Source: Thuidium tamariscinum
Lineage: Eukaryota; Streptophyta; Bryopsida; Hypnales; Thuidiaceae
Direction: 5' to 3'
Length of the DNA stretch: 64,000 bases
Assembly: GCA_947034885.2 (NCBI GenBank)
Contig: OX344755.2
Span: 1,924,501-1,988,500, forward strand
Shown: one piece after another, positions 11,011-24,591 of the stretch
Layout of the letters: every line of letters begins with the position of its first letter
How positions within the stretch are numbered: position 1 is the first letter of the stretch
Made by a program: the position numbers and the translations under genes
The notes under the pieces: model-generated
What the model was told of the DNA's origin: nothing
What the model saw: only the letters and a program-made list of their open reading frames with translations
Databases searched by the model: none

Positions 11011-13465
11011 TCCCTAATTTTTCTCGTTTTCTTTTTCTTTATCTTCCTACTTTTCTTTAACTAGCTTGTCTTTTCTTTTCTTTTCTTTTAACTATTGTTT
11101 CTACTATAAACCAAAGTATCTTTTGACTTTTTGGAACTTTTAGTGTACTGTGGACTACTTTAACACTAAATACTCAAAATATATATAAATAATATAGGAA
11201 ATGTCATAGAAACTCAAAAAAGTTCTACAAAAAGCTGAAAAGCTAGACTACAGAAATGCAAATGGTATCACAGTACAACTTAGAAGTAGGGCATGCCTAA
11301 GCCAAATACCGCAAGGATGACCAATGTAGCTCAATCTTATATTTACCTCATCAATCTTTTCCAAATTTGGAAGGTAGCTTATCTACAATAGAATGACTAG
11401 AATTCTGAGCTTTTGGCAACCTATTCAAACTCCCTCCCTAAGCCTTCCTTAGATTAAAAGTCTAAATCTTAATTTGGGTGCCATCCAAAACTTCTGAAAG
11501 TCATATTATGAAATTTTACCAAAATGGTTTCTATATTAGTTGAAAGGCAAGAGATGGGCTTAAGAAAGAAGAAAAAACTACAAAATTTACTTCCAAAAAA
11601 AGGACAAAAAAATTTAACAAATTTTTTTAAGGAAGAAATTAAATCCTCATTATTTTAAGAAAATTCAACACATTGAAAGACTTTGAAATGTCTCACTAAC
11701 TTTAGTACTAATTGAAGTTAATATGAAGTTGTTTACATCATCATTAGTAACACTTTATAGGAATCCTAAAGGTTGGTAGTAGCCATATGGCATATAAAAA
11801 TTTGTAAGAGGCATGTATTAGCCATCTTCCATGATTAAGCAATAAGCCATTATGGACATGTTTTTGAGTTGGATAATCATGACATATTTTTTAGCCCATC
11901 ATGCAATTTTTAACCTAATTAGTGAATTTAAAAGGCTCCTTTTTATCCAAATTTTTGTTCTATGAACAACAATGGAAGGAATTTGAGAGCAAGGAAGAGC
12001 TATTTCAAAGCTATTTCCTTGCTTGTTCTTTGTACTATCTAGAATTATGAACCAACATATAATGGCTAAAATTTTGAGTTTAAAAAAAATTAGTATCTTT
12101 TCCAAAAAAATTTAAAAGTGTCAAGAAATCTGAAGCTGATTTTTAAAAAAAAAATTTCAAAAATAATTAAATAGTTAAATTATTAATTTTTTTTTACATA
12201 GCATTCTCTTGACCATATCAGACTATTGATATTGCAGGTTCCCAGAGTCCAGGAACTCAAGATAATTCATGGTCTTCCAATCGCTTCTAATCCCCCTTCA
12301 TGACCCCTTCTTGAGTACAATTCCCTCCTAATGAATATTCCCACTTTCAATTTCTATATTGCCCAGATGTATATATTTTTCCTTGTATGTGAAATTTTTG
12401 AATAAAATAACCTTGTATAAACATATACTTGATTTTTTGTTTTTTTATCTAAAATTTCAAGATGACAATTTAGAGGTCATGTTTATATTGGTAGGTTATA
12501 TTGATTGACATATATTACATCTTATTCTTGGATGAGTAAGATTTCTTTCAAATTAATACCTCCTCTTCAATTTTCATATCAATTTTTACTTCAATTTTCA
12601 TAAAACATTTGAATTTTTTGGAGATTTATTTCAATAAAAAGCCTCCAAAGAAGCTGAAATTCAAGCCTACTGTAAGGCATTATATAATTATAGGGCTTAA
12701 GAAAATAGCTTTTCAAAGGCATTAGTTTCAAAAATGCCTCCCAAATCTTAAGTGACATGCATGTGGCCTAATGGCAAATAAGGCACAAGGAAAATGAGCC
12801 CCTTTGTATGAGTAGAAGGTTTTCAATTCAAGGATTAAAATATTTTAATATTTTAATATTTATTTATTTTAATATTTTAATATTTATTTATTTTAATTAA
12901 AAAAAAATTATATAAATTTTATTACATTTTAGTTTTAAAAATTAAAAATTATATTTATTTATTATTTGTTTTCAATTATTACATTCAAAATTTATTTTAT
13001 ACCTCATGTTTTGATTTTTAAACATTATGTGAAATATTTTTGTTTTATTTTTGAATTTACTTTTATTTTTGATAATTTATTGATTCCTGTATTTTATTTG
13101 GAATTAAATTTTGGTTTTCTTATTCTTTCTTTGAATTTGTGGGGTGTAACTGAAAAATGTTTGGTTTTTTTATTTTCCTAATGAAATAGTATCTATTTCA
13201 AAACAATTTTAAGTTGTTGTTTTTTACAATTTTTTTGCATTTAAGAATTCTTTAAAACTACTATTTAGTTTGTTTTTGTTTTTAGGAGGGATAAGTTGAA
13301 TTCAATTGTTCTTTGTTTAATTTTAGGATTTTCATTTTCTTAATTTTAGTTTCCAATGAATATTCATTTGGTTCTTGATTATATACTATTGTGCCTTTGC
13401 AACAATCATATTCACAGTAAAAGTAATAATACTTTAATTTTTTAATGCATAAAAATTTTGAAATT
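11011..13465. other. AT-rich gene-free stretch with a short AT tandem repeat
   Basis: No gene. At about 12838-12893 the unit AATATTTTAATATTTATTTA repeats twice in tandem. A 12230-12310 segment weakly resembles the dispersed repeat at 18255 and 41529. Confidence 0.4.
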
Positions 13466-13469
13466 CAAT

Positions 13470-14030
13470 AACTTTCATACCATAGGTTCAAATATAGGTT
13501 CAAATACTGTAAAACCAAACTAGTGCATACCTTCTTGCCAAGAACTTTCCAACGGTACCAAGAACGTGATCAGAGGATGTATAGGCTAGGGGATCTCAAT
13601 GTAATAAACAAACAAAACAAAACAAAACAACCACAATTTAGCATTAGTTAAGAATCCAAAAATAAATAAATAAATCCATAACTTTCCCACCATAGGTTGG
13701 AATGCCATGAAACAAAGCATGTACACACCTCCTTGCCAAGAGCTTCCTGACAGAACCAAGCTCATGATCAAGAAACACATTGTCACAAGGATACATAATT
13801 TAGCATAATTTAGCATTATTTAACATTATTTAAGATCCAAAAATAATTCAAAAATCCATAACTTTTCCATTGTTGATTGGAGTGCCACAAATCAAAGCTT
13901 GTGCACTCTTCCTTGTTGAAATCTTTTTGACAATAATAAAAACACACCTGGAAGATGTACAAGCCAAGAGATCTCAAAATAACAAATAAACAAAATAAAA
14001 TAAAATAAAACAAAACAAATAACATGTCTT
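13470..14030. repeat. tandem array, three units of about 180-198 bp
   Basis: Three diverged units share the order: CCATAACTTT..., then ...TGCCA...AAA(C/T)...GTGCA/GTACA, then CTTGCCAAGA, then a GATCA word, then AAAACAAA-rich spacer and AATCCAAAAATAA. The CTTGCCAAG word (CTTGTTGAA in the third) falls at 13534, 13732 and 13912, giving periods of 198 and 180. Short reading frames on the minus strand here follow the repeat and are not genes. Confidence 0.75.
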
Positions 14031-14750
14031 AAAGTATAGATACATAGCGACTTTTCAAAATATTTTATACACTCTCCCATTTCTATTGAGAAGTTTGAGG
14101 TTTTAAATTGAATTTGAACATGTTGTAGTACAAGTAAAAAAATTGTATAAAATCAATTTTAGAATTTAAAAAAAATACTTTACTTTCTATAATTTAATCT
14201 ATATCTATATGTTCAAAAAAACCCTATTAGTTGAAGTGTATTATTTTCAAGACTCTTTATTAAGTAGAATGAAAATTATTTTGTAAAATTTTGTTAAGAA
14301 TTTCACAAAATTTATAATCTTTTTTAGTACAAAATATTATAGATCAGTACATGATTCCAAATATTTACAATTACTACGATTTTTTCCATAAACCTCCAAA
14401 AACTAATATAACTTTTTTGGTCCGATTTATTTTTCTTAAGTGGTAGTTTTGAAATGAAATATCCTAATATAGCATCAGAGATACATGAAAAACTTTACAT
14501 TCTAGACAAATGCCATTCTAAATATGAACATATTCAAAATTTCAATTAAGAAAATGATAGAGGATTCATTAGGCTTGGGAATTCTAGCATTTTACAACTC
14601 TCTTCACTAGTAGACACCTCGTTGCTTTAAAAACACTTGAATTGCTAAAAATATTGTAGGATTTATTTATTTTATGGAGATTTATATTTCACAAAAACTT
14701 CAAATTATACTTGTACCAAAATCTACAAAATATAATATAGTTTAATTTAA

Positions 14751-15695
14751 TCCCTAAAGGACCAAACTGCGTTTTTTAGCAACATAGCAATTTTGGGCAG
14801 CTCACTACGGATGGAGTTTGTTTTTTTTCTTTGAAATTTTTACGCAATTTGTGCCCAAGGAGTAGCTTTAAGGCCCAACAATTTTCATAGCATTTGAATA
14901 CATACAAAAAAAGTTATGGTATCATATTCACTTTCTTTGCTCGGCGGGCAGTCCGGGCAGAAAAAAAACTTCTTGAAGAATGATTTTTTTAAGAATTTCT
15001 TTTTTGAAATTGATTTATTAGATTTTTTTATCTAAGTGGAAAGCTTTGAATCTTTTCATTTCAATCAATGAGTCAAAAAGTTATGAGGAGTTTTAGTTTG
15101 GGGTAGCTTGTAGGTAGTTATAGAATCTCTACACTACAAAAAAAAGTTTGAAATCCTTTATTTAATGCAATTTTTAATATTTTTGAAAAAAATAAAAAAA
15201 GCAGGTATAGATTTTTTATTACAACATTTTGACCATTGGAATTGTCATTTTTCAATTCCACAAATTAATTGTTTATAATTTTGTATTTTAGCTCATTTTC
15301 TAATTCTTTCTACTCACTTTTTTTTTCCTATATGTTGTACAATTCCGAATGATTTGAAATTATTTTAACATGTAGAAAACTTGCCATTAAGGATGAAATC
15401 AAAGAGTTGCAACCAATGTGAACTTTTTTTTCTTACAAATGTGACCTTGTGAAGTGAAGCTGCCCAAATTTTTGCAGTGGTAAAAAAGGCTTCTTATAGC
15501 TTCAAACACTAAAATCTTGCAATCTACATGGTGGAAAATTCTGAAATTTTTTCCTCATCATTTCAAATAATCTTACTACAAGATCTCATGGTTACACGTG
15601 TCAAAAAATAATTTTTTTCTAAGTTTTGGTACATGTAATAGAAATGGTAGTTTTGAAGCCGTTTTAAAGAAAACATAGTCATGGTCCTCTAGGAG
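14751..15695. mobile_element. TTAA-flanked TIR element, family 1 copy 2
   Basis: A 945-bp unit between TTAA at 14747-14750 and TTAA at 15696-15699. Its ends are TCCCTAAAGGACCAAACTG and ATGGTCCTCTAGGAG. Interior words such as GGGCAGCTCACTACGGATGG recur in copies 3 and 4. No protein is encoded. Confidence 0.75.
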
Positions 15696-15699
15696 TTAA

Positions 15700-18250
15700 T
15701 ATGAAACCAAGTTGTACACAAGCTATACATAAATTTAAGGTTTAGTATTTGGAATTCAATAAATCTATCTATTATCTAATATTCTTCAATATTAGTACCT
15801 TAAATACAAATGTGATTTATAAAGAGCTTTTGCTATTGATAAGCTATCACTAAATAATATTCATATGTGAACTTTGTACTTTGTACCTTTGAATTTTAAA
15901 ATTGCTAATATCTACATTAAATTCAACTTCTTATTTTTTTTCTTCTTGTTACCATATAACCTCTTCTTAATTTCATTATATACTTTTGAGGGAACACTAG
16001 ACTATATATATTTTGTACACCACATGTAGCAAGGAGAGATTTTTTATAGGTCTAATTACCTCTAAGGCTAAATTTAAAGGGTTTCTATTATTATTTAATT
16101 CAAAAATGGCCTATGTTATGGAACTCTATAATTACTTATACAACTAAGGTCAATGCAAAGTTTTGTAGGCTATATTCATTATAAGAAAAATAATGACTTG
16201 AAAGGTAAGGTGAAAACAAAAGTGTTAGAGAAAAAAGTCCCCCCTCTTAAATGATAGAAATTCAACCCATTGTCTTGTATTTCCAAATAACATATGATCA
16301 TATTGTACCCATGATTTTATAAACTAGTTTTGTCAACAACAAAGTCATCATCATTGAAGGTGCATTGGCCTAATGTAAAGCATATACAAATATGTTGCAA
16401 GGAATGTACAAGTATAAGTTGGTGACAATGAACAATGTAGATAGGTCAATTGAATATAAACCTTCACAAGTGTCAATCATGGAAGACGAATTGCTTCATG
16501 GTTGTCTTTTCCAATCATACCGACATTCCATGTGGCAAACATCAAAGGATTCTATCATTGAGTGACTTATTAGAAGAAAGAACAAGGTATCATGTAACCT
16601 AATATACTTAAATAAAGAGAGAAGAAAAGAGAAAGCAATCAACTTGGGGGTATTATTATTGATCAATAATGAAAATGCCCTTATGTTGAGAATTCTAAAG
16701 GATTATCAAATTGAGGTCAATATTTACCGTCTTTTGATGTTAATTTTTAAAGTGACTTTGAAATAGGGTGTGCCTAGCTGGTAGATATCAAGAAAGACCC
16801 TAGTTATGTTCAAAGGAATGCATGTTGGCATTGTCAACATTCACCATTTTGGAGTCTATAAGACTATAAATTTGAAAACTAATATGTATTGATACTTTTA
16901 TGATAATAAGCATCTACAATGTTGTTGGACTAGCAAGGGTGCTACAACTAATACCTAGTTATGTCCATGTTAAAACATTAGATGAGATTGAGGCAAGGAG
17001 AGGGCCATTTTAGGCCTATTCCACTTATTATTTGCTTCATTGTGAACTAGTGATATGCTTTCAAAATGTTAAATATTAAATATTTTTTACAATTTGAACT
17101 TTAAAAATTATATATAATCATATGACGTACTCTTGGATGTGCTCAAAATTTGACCTCATGAACTTGCAAATGTAGCAAAATTCTCATAGTCTGAGAATTT
17201 ATGGAAACTTGCAAGTTGGTTGAGGACTTCAATCCCATCTAATGAACACATTGTATCTTTGATTTAATTTGAACATTGGTTACAAATTCCATGGTGGATA
17301 GGATATTGTCTACAATCATTTGTCTAACCCCTCAAGGCCCATCAACTTTTTTACAATGGATGTTTGCAATGGATTGTTCTACTTTGATATTTCATACACA
17401 TGGATATGCATGATATTTTTAATTTTAACTTCTCAAAATAAAATACTACTAAGTCTTATATGCATTGAATTAATTTTGGAAAATATTGACACTCAAATTT
17501 ATAGATAATAACAATTTTCGATGATCAACTTTATAGCTTGGAAGAAATGCAACTTTTGTATAAAAAAATTATAAGAAGATGAATAATGTACTTTTATCCC
17601 TCTAAATTTTTAGAATTAAATTTTTTTTGTTAATTTACAAAATGAGAAAGAAAAAACTCCCTTAAATTTATACACAATTTCAAAGAAAAAAAAAGCATAA
17701 AACCAAAATTGGCCAAATTGCATCCTACAAAAGTTTAAAAATTTACAGAAATTAGTTTTGAAATTTAATTATTGATACTATTAGCATATTATTTGGAACA
17801 TCCTCAAAAAATTTGCAATCATTCTAATTATTTTGTGCAATATAAAGAGTAGAAATTCTACAGAATTAATTTTTTGTGCAATATAAAGAGTAGAAATCTC
17901 CAAGGAAATGTTTTTCTTTCCATCCCTATTTCTCTTTTCATTAGTTCATTATTCATCTTATAAGTACATTATTCATCTTCTTATAATTTTTTCATTATAA
18001 GAAGATGAAAAGGGAACAAGCATAATCCCTTGTTCCCTTTTCATATCACACTACATTCCTTAAATAAAATTTGGAATTCTTTTCATCTTAAAATTTTGAA
18101 ATTAAAAAATGCAACAAGCATGTCAACTTATTTCTATATAACATTGTACTTTACAAAATATTGAGTATTGTTTTATGCTACTAAGAATTTGTCATTGAAA
18201 ATTTGAAGAAATAAGTTGTAATCTTTTGGTCTTTTTGGGACATTAGAAAA
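15700..18250. other. AT-rich gene-free stretch
   Basis: Only short frames. Two near-identical words TTTTGTGCAATATAAAGAGTAGAAAT occur in tandem near 17830-17895, a small local duplication. Confidence 0.4.
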
Positions 18251-18254
18251 GTTT

Positions 18255-18510
18255 TTGGCCCCCTAAAGACTATTTTAGAGTCATTCCTTGAAATTGTTCT
18301 TCATGTTGCAGACAAGCTTCTATTGGTCTAAATTTTAGAATTTCCAAATTTTAAAAATGTTAAAAAAAAATTTAAATGATTAAAATCAATTGACAAGTTA
18401 GTCACCCGACTATGTCTGACTGTTGATGTGGCAGTGTTTCTAACATTCCCACAATGTTTCAAGAATTGGGGAACTTGTAGTCTTCTTAAGGCTCACATTT
18501 CCCCTAATGT
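18255..18510. repeat. dispersed repeat family 4, inverted copy
   Basis: Read in reverse, this segment follows the 19186-19520 and 41529-41815 copies. Shared words are CCCTAAAGACTATTTTAGAG, CCTTGAAATTGTTC and CTTCTTAAGGCTCAC. Diverged, non-coding. Confidence 0.4.
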
Positions 18511-19185
18511 TAAAGACACATGCAATTTGTAGAGGTAGAGTAGAAGATCTAACACAATTATTTGTATAAATATTAGAAACAATCACTAAAGGATGCAATG
18601 TTGTAATAGAATAATGTTACATATTAAAAGAGTATAGAAAGTATAGTATTGTAGGCACTTTGTGTGTTTTTGTAATTGTTGAAGTGCATATTGAATGTTT
18701 TAAATAAATCCAAAACAAATAATGGAAAGTTAATGCTATATTTAACTACTTTTGGACTATTCAATGAATTGTAGACAAAACATCAAGAGATCTCCGGATA
18801 GTAACATTGAAAGATCTTCAAATGTTTAGATAGATCTCTCAATGTTTTGCATTATCTCCAGATGGCCATTTTTTTAATCTCCCTATATATAGCCATTATT
18901 AATTTTTGACTTCCTAAAATATAGAAGAAGTTAAACGTGTCATGTTAGTAAAAGTAGCCTCAATTTTATTGTATTATGTACACATGCATAAAGATAGTCC
19001 CTTTTAAGCACGTGTGGAAGTTGAAAAATTTACTATTTTATTGTTGTTATTACTAGTATATGTATAAGAAATTGGAAAGAAAATGGTGCAATACTAATAA
19101 AATTGCATTATACAATGGCAAAAAACAATAAAAAAAAATACACTAATTGATTATTGCATTAACTTGTATACAACCATTACATGTT

Positions 19186-19520
19186 TTTTGAGGCCTTCAG
19201 AAGATTGTGGATTCTTGGACTATGGAAATGTTGAAGGTAACTTTAGGAACTCTAGGAACTCTATCACATAAGTAAGCTAACGTGGTTGAAAGACTGTCGT
19301 GTTCAATAATACTAATTCATTAATTTTAAAAATTAATTATAATCTATTTATTTTTAAATTAAAAAATTTATTTTTTATTTTTCTTATACATTCTGAAATT
19401 TTGAATTTCAAAAAAATAATAATTCAAAAAATCCATATCAACAATGGCTAGTTCATTGTACAAGGAATAGTTTTGGGAAACAACCTTGAAATAGTCTCTT
19501 AGATGGCTAAAAAACCATAT
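19186..19520. repeat. dispersed repeat family 4
   Basis: Starts TTTTTTGAGGCCTTCAGAAG and ends with a segment containing GGGAAACAACCTTGAAATAG. The 41529-41815 copy has the same order (TTTTTGAGGCCATTGGAAG ... GGGGAACAACCGTGAAATAA). Short inverted ends around GAGGCC suggest a MITE. Confidence 0.5.
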
Positions 19521-19799
19521 TACATTTGTATTATGAAATTAAAGATTAGGATGGTTGCAAGAAACACTTGTCTTTTTGATTTGTCCTCTATACTTTGAAT
19601 AGGTGATTTTGCTCATAATTTTTGCATTATATTTCAATTTTGTATCAAATATGAAAACAAATTTTATATATATATATAAGTTTTAGACATTGGACAATGT
19701 TTTTGGAGGGGAGGTAGTATTGTTTTCAATACAAAAATGCAAATTCAAAGGTCGAAATTGGGAGTGAAGGACTTCCACTAAAGTTACATAAGACCATGA

Positions 19800-20469
19800 A
19801 GAAATTTTTTTTAACTAAAAAGTGATCACCTTCTACACTAGGAAAATTTGCTACATGCTTGAAAATTTTCAAATCATTTGGAATTGTACAACATATAGGA
19901 AAAAAATAATAAGTAGAAAGAAATAGATTATGATCCAAATTATTAACAATTTATTTATGGAATTGAAAAATGCCAATTTCAATTATTGTAATGTTGTAAT
20001 AAACAACCTTTACCTTATGTTTTTATTTATTTATTTAATAATAAAATTGAATTAAATAAAGGATTTCAATTTTTTTTGTAAAATAGAGATTCTATAACTA
20101 TTTGCAAACTACCCCAAACTATCACTCCTTATAACTTTTGACTCATTGGTCAAAATAAAATGATTCAAAGCTATCTACTTAAATATAAATCTAGAAAATC
20201 AATATCAAATTTTTATTTCTTAATAAAATAATTTTTAAAGAAATTTCTTTTGCTATTTGAGTTGCCCACCAAGCAATGAAAAACTACATATCATATAATA
20301 ACTTTTTAACTATGTAGTCAAAAATTGTGCAAATTGTTGAGCCTTAAAGGTACTCCTTGGGAAAATATTGTGTGAAAATTTCAAAATAAAAAATAAATAA
20401 AACTCCATTTGTAATGAGTTGCCTAAATTTGCTATGCTACCAAAAAAAACTAGTTTGGGCATTTAGGGG
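19800..20469. mobile_element. TTAA-flanked TIR element, family 1 copy 3 (truncated)
   Basis: The right end CATTTAGGGG followed by TTAA (20470-20473) is intact. The interior aligns in inverse orientation with copy 2 and directly with copy 4. The left end is missing; similarity fades near 19800. Confidence 0.6.
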
Positions 20470-20489
20470 TTAATTTTTTCTCCCCCAAA

Positions 20490-22264
20490 GACAAAAATTG
20501 TTGAAAATGATCATCTTTGAGTTATTAAAAAATCAAATGGCTCAATTTTTTTTGGAATTTTTTAATATTTTTTATAAATCAAATATCAAAGTATCTATTT
20601 TCTTAGTATTTTTCATTGTTCTCTGCTTGGTTGTAATTTTTGGAGATAAAATTTTCTAAGCCTCAATTTCAATCATATGTGATTTAGAGTGCTTTATAAG
20701 TTATACTCATTTCATTTCATTTTTAAAAATTATATTCCAAAATTCATGACATTGAAATAGGCCGTTTTGAAACAAAAAGATGCACGTGTTTCTTCCAATG
20801 ACCCATTAATTAATATGACTAGATTTCCACTCAACTATATAAATATATCATGATCTAATAACCTGGTTTTATACCTAAAAGAAGATGAAATCATCTATTT
20901 TCTATCATCCATTATTGTCTTCATTTGTTGAAAAAACACTATTAGCATATCACTTGCTCTAAAATTAATCAACTATGAAGTAGAGGATAAATTTTATATC
21001 TATCACTAGAAAATGGTGGAAATGGAAATAGAACTATTTTTTCTATTTTTTTGGGCAATAAATAAAGTGATAGTCATTAGAATCATCCATTACAAAAAAT
21101 TTGAACCTTGTAGAAGGTGGTGAGGTTGTTGCTATAGCAATGTAATTGCAAAAAATAATTTAATTTAATTTTTTTGAAATGGTGTGGCACTTCTAGTGCC
21201 ACATCAGAATGACAATTTCAAAAATATGTTATTACTTCTTTCTTAAAATTTAAAATTTTTTAAAATTGCATTTGTACCACGGTTGAAAATCAAATGAAAG
21301 TCAACAACCTTCTACAAGGTTTAGATTTTCAGTAATGAAATTCTTTATATCTATAGATATGGATGAAATGTTCAAATTTTAGATGATATTTTATTGATTT
21401 GCCCAAATTATTATACATACATTCATCTTAAACAAAGCATTTTTTTCAAAGATTTTGTAGAAAATAACAATTTTGTCCATTGCAAGAGTATCACCAATTC
21501 TTTGATCACAAAATTTTTTGTTTTGCTCACCAAAATTCATAGAATGAGGGTCAATTCTATTGTTTAGCTGAGGTGACATTGTAATTTGAGTATCATTTCC
21601 ACTGTAAATACTATTATTCTGCCCATACACTGGATTGTTGTTAAATTTATCATAATAGCTTTTATATTGTAACCATTGCAATAATAACATTCACTTCATT
21701 GACACCATAGTTGCTATCAACCTTGGAGGTTTCAATTTTCTTAAACCTAACCTCATACCATTCCCACAAGAGCAATTCAAAATGTTATAAGAATGCCATT
21801 TATGTAGTTCAAGAACTTGGAATTTACTAGTTTCTATAATAGAGTTGCTAAGTGCAACTACTGCAATTTCTTGAATTTCAATTGAATTGCAAGAATTGCA
21901 ATAAGTGAAATTAATTTCAATAATAGTTGAGGTTTTAAATAAGTACAAGATCAAGATTTAGAGTGTTGTGTTAGATTCTTGAGCTTTGTACATATAGCAA
22001 CCTAAATTTTGCAGTTTATCCATGAACTAGTTTAACTGCCAACTAACACACATGAATTAAGAATACTCATCAATTAGTTAACAATTGGGTAGTCTTTAAT
22101 GAGATCATTTTATTTACCAATTTGGTATATGCATTTCAAAAACTTTAAACTCATAAAAATACATTGATGTCTACAAGGCATTTAATTTTATTGATACCTT
22201 TGTTTATTTATTTGAGTACATTTCATAACTAGTAAAGTGGGTACACTCAAGTTTCACCCTACCT
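20490..22264. other. AT-rich stretch with two open minus-strand frames
   Basis: Two consecutive minus-strand frames, 21691-21954 and 21391-21690, are open for 87 and 99 codons and are less biased in composition than their surroundings (for example KFNNNPVYGQNNSIYSG). No family is recognised and there are no catalytic motifs. They could be a decayed element gene or chance. Confidence 0.3.
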
Positions 22265-22300
22265 AAAACCACCATCATCATTGTATGTGTAGTTGGGTAT
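22265..22300. repeat. left outer remnant of a palindromic element cut by the gypsy insertion
   Basis: The 20 bases TTGTATGTGTAGTTGGGTAT just before the gypsy 5' LTR are the inverted counterpart of sequence at 33868-33890 (ATACCCAACTGTACATCTAC). The other side of the gypsy element continues the same arm, so this is the piece left outside the insertion. Confidence 0.55.
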
Positions 22301-22566
22301 TGATACAATGAATTCTGGCATCATCCTCACTTTTTCATCCTTCCTTGTGCTTATATGCACATTACAAACTGCCAATTTGGCACCCGTTAGGCTTTTCCAA
22401 TTCTTGGCATATCAAGCAGTTAGGGAATCGTCACAGGGGAGGTTTTAGGAGGGGGAGAGGAAGGAAAGGGGGTAAGAGTAAGATTACGAGAGGGAGAAGA
22501 AAAAACTTGTATTGGTTATGATCAATGAATAAAAGTTCAAAAGGATATTAATTTCTGAGCGTTTCA
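22301..22566 (+). repeat. 5' LTR of the gypsy element
   Basis: 266 bp, starting TGATACAATGAATTCTGGCA and ending GAGCGTTTCA, so it has TG...CA ends. It repeats at 31997-33004. A late polyadenylation-type word AATAAAAG near 22526-22534 lies before the end. Confidence 0.9.
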
Positions 22567-22568
22567 TC

Positions 22569-22585
22569 TGGTTCCGTTGCCGGGA
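22569..22585 (+). promoter_or_regulatory. primer-binding site, tRNA-Asp-like
   Basis: TGGTTCCGTTGCCGGGA begins two bases after the LTR. It matches the tRNA-Asp complement TGGCGCCGTTGCCGGGG except for GC to TT at positions 4-5 and the last base. Confidence 0.75.
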
Positions 22586-22589
22586 CCTC

Positions 22590-24010
22590 GATAATTTGTT
22601 AAAGGGTGAGAGCGAGTGATCTTTTGTGAGCGATTGATTGTGAATGCCTGTTACATGCGGAGTCGGGTTGAGAGGAGTGCGCTTAGGGAACACACGGGAT
22701 GTCTGGCTGCAAGTTGTTGAGTTTCAACTAGAATATCTTGAAATTCAAATCTTTGCTTAGTTCTTCACTTGAATCTTCACTTGAATCTTCACTTGATCTT
22801 CTGTTGGCCTATCCTGTGTGGGTTCTAAAGGGCCAAAGGTAAAGGTGTGTGATAAGAAACAAGGCCTCGGACAGGTAAAACGGGATGGTCAGACCACGAG
22901 CTGAGTCGTCCAAAAGATTGGTTCCTAAACTTTCAAACTTCCGGTGACCAGTTTTAAGAAACAAGCTTCACCATGAAAACAAGCAAGTCTTGACCATGTG
23001 GGCCATTAACCCCACTTTGTTGCCCATGACACAAAATGAGGCTAGCGTTGATTTTACCCAAGTCGTTTGCAACAACAAAGATTACAAAGCTACAAGCCAC
23101 ACACACAAACACACAAGTCTTCAAAATTCCATTAACCGCAACTTTAATTTCCAAGTTGAATTTTGGGAGAGTGCCACCGTTTCTTCACAAATTTAAATAA
23201 GCTAAATGATATTTTTTTGGAAAGCTAACACAAAATTCTATTTTTCCTCCAAATTTCAAGTGATTCTAAAACACTGTCCAACTTCTATGGCCATCCAAAG
23301 TTTTGGCCTTAAGAAAAGAAAAGCTACAGACCCTCCTTCACTTCTACACTCACAACTCACTCATACAAAATCAAAATAAAATGAATGATATCTTTTTAAG
23401 AATCTAATTCAATTGTCTACACTCCCTCCAAATATCATAGCAAATCGAAAAATTGTCCGTCTTTTATAGTCGGTCGAAATCTTAGCCTTCTCTCATGAAA
23501 GGCAGCAGACCTCCATTCACTCAAACAAGAACAACTCTCAGCTCACAACTCCAAATCAAACAAGTGAGATTAGCTTAGAAACTACACACAATGATACATA
23601 AGTCCTCCAATTTTCATTTCAAAACTCTTCAAAATCACAAGACAATCCGTCCTCAAACATTTGGGTTCCTCTTAAACTCACAATGAGAAAAAAGATGAAT
23701 AGTATCCACCTTTCTCTCTACCCTATCTTCACTCTAACCACACAAACAAGTGGGTCAGACCCTAACTCACTTCCCAAACTCTTATAATAATAATTGAGCA
23801 CTTATTTGACCCCACAACTATCTCTTTATCTTTATCTTTGAAGGAAATTCACTTCAAGTTCACCTAAAAGGCAAAACATTTGAATATTTCGCTCCAACTA
23901 CTTCACAAATACAAATTTATTATAGAAAATCACTCCAAGTATCGAATGAAGAACTAAAACTCTACATACATCTAGTAGAGGTAAAAAAAACTAGAGGTCC
24001 AATCAAAATA
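22590..24010. other. leader region of the gypsy element, no coding signal
   Basis: Contains CTTCACTTGAAT repeated three times near 22765-22795 and, at about 23230-23700, two or three diverged units of roughly 230 bp. Shared words are ...CCAAATTTCA..., TTTTGGCCTTAAGAAAAG or its variants, and CAGACC(C)TCC(T)TCACT. It would form the 3' transcribed region of the antisense frame at 24011-24469. Confidence 0.4.
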
Positions 24011-24469
24011 TCACTCCATCTGCAAGAATTTGAGGATGCGTTTGATGGTAGCAATAACATAATCGGCACGATCCGCCTTAGTTAAAGGATTGACTGGCCC
24101 TTCTAACCATCGTTCGTGACCACGACTCCTTTCGATAGGCCTCACCATGCCATAATACTACTCGTCATTTGTACCTTCAAAACTTCCTTCAAATGTAACT
24201 TCATGGCTGTTGGGTTCAACATATCCAACTTGCAACAGAATCACCAATGCCCAAACGTCACGTTGAAGATTGCCGTGCCATCGATTCTCCACACGAGGTT
24301 GTTTTGGTGATCGTGATGGCCCAACTTCGTTTTCTGGTCGCCTATGTAGCAATGGAGGACTTAGTGGCAGTTGTGGCTGATCCGGCAGTTGCGATAAAGA
24401 AAATTCAAAGTCACGCTTCGGTTGAGATTCTTCATCTTGGGACTCAGAAAAACCCCTCTAATTTGACAT
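24011..24469 (-). pseudogene. antisense reading frame inside the gypsy leader (unknown protein)
   Basis: A single minus-strand frame of 153 codons runs from ATG (24469) to TGA (24011), broken by only two TAG codons, at codon 4 and at 24158-24160. The sequence looks like a protein: an acidic, Pro/Gln-rich N-terminal part with LPDQPQLPLSPPLLHRRPE, then a more ordered part with NLQRDVWALVILLQVGYVEP, then HERWLEGPVNPLTKADRADY and a basic helix VIATIKRILKFL. No catalytic motif is recognised. A TATAAAG box lies 67 bases upstream and a TGACGTCA site further up, on the same strand. Antisense genes are known in a few plant Tat-group elements; homology to those has not been shown. Confidence 0.5.
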
Positions 24470-24536
24470 AATAATTTAAATGAACAACAAAGAAGATTCA
24501 AATCAAATGTGATAAAACTTTCAAGTAAATCCTTTT

Positions 24537-24543
24537 CTTTATA
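24537..24543 (-). promoter_or_regulatory. TATA box for the antisense frame
   Basis: The minus strand reads CAACTATAAAGAAAAGG. Its position, 67 bases before the ATG at 24469, fits a start of transcription near 24510 and a leader of about 40 bases. Confidence 0.45.
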
Positions 24544-24591
24544 GTTGCTTGTAACAGCAAAGAAAAGGCGTCACCTTGAAGCCATTTCAAA

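Noticed and set aside
13586..14080. Aromatic-rich minus-strand frames
   Set aside because: Produced by the tandem array and its AAAACAAA spacers.
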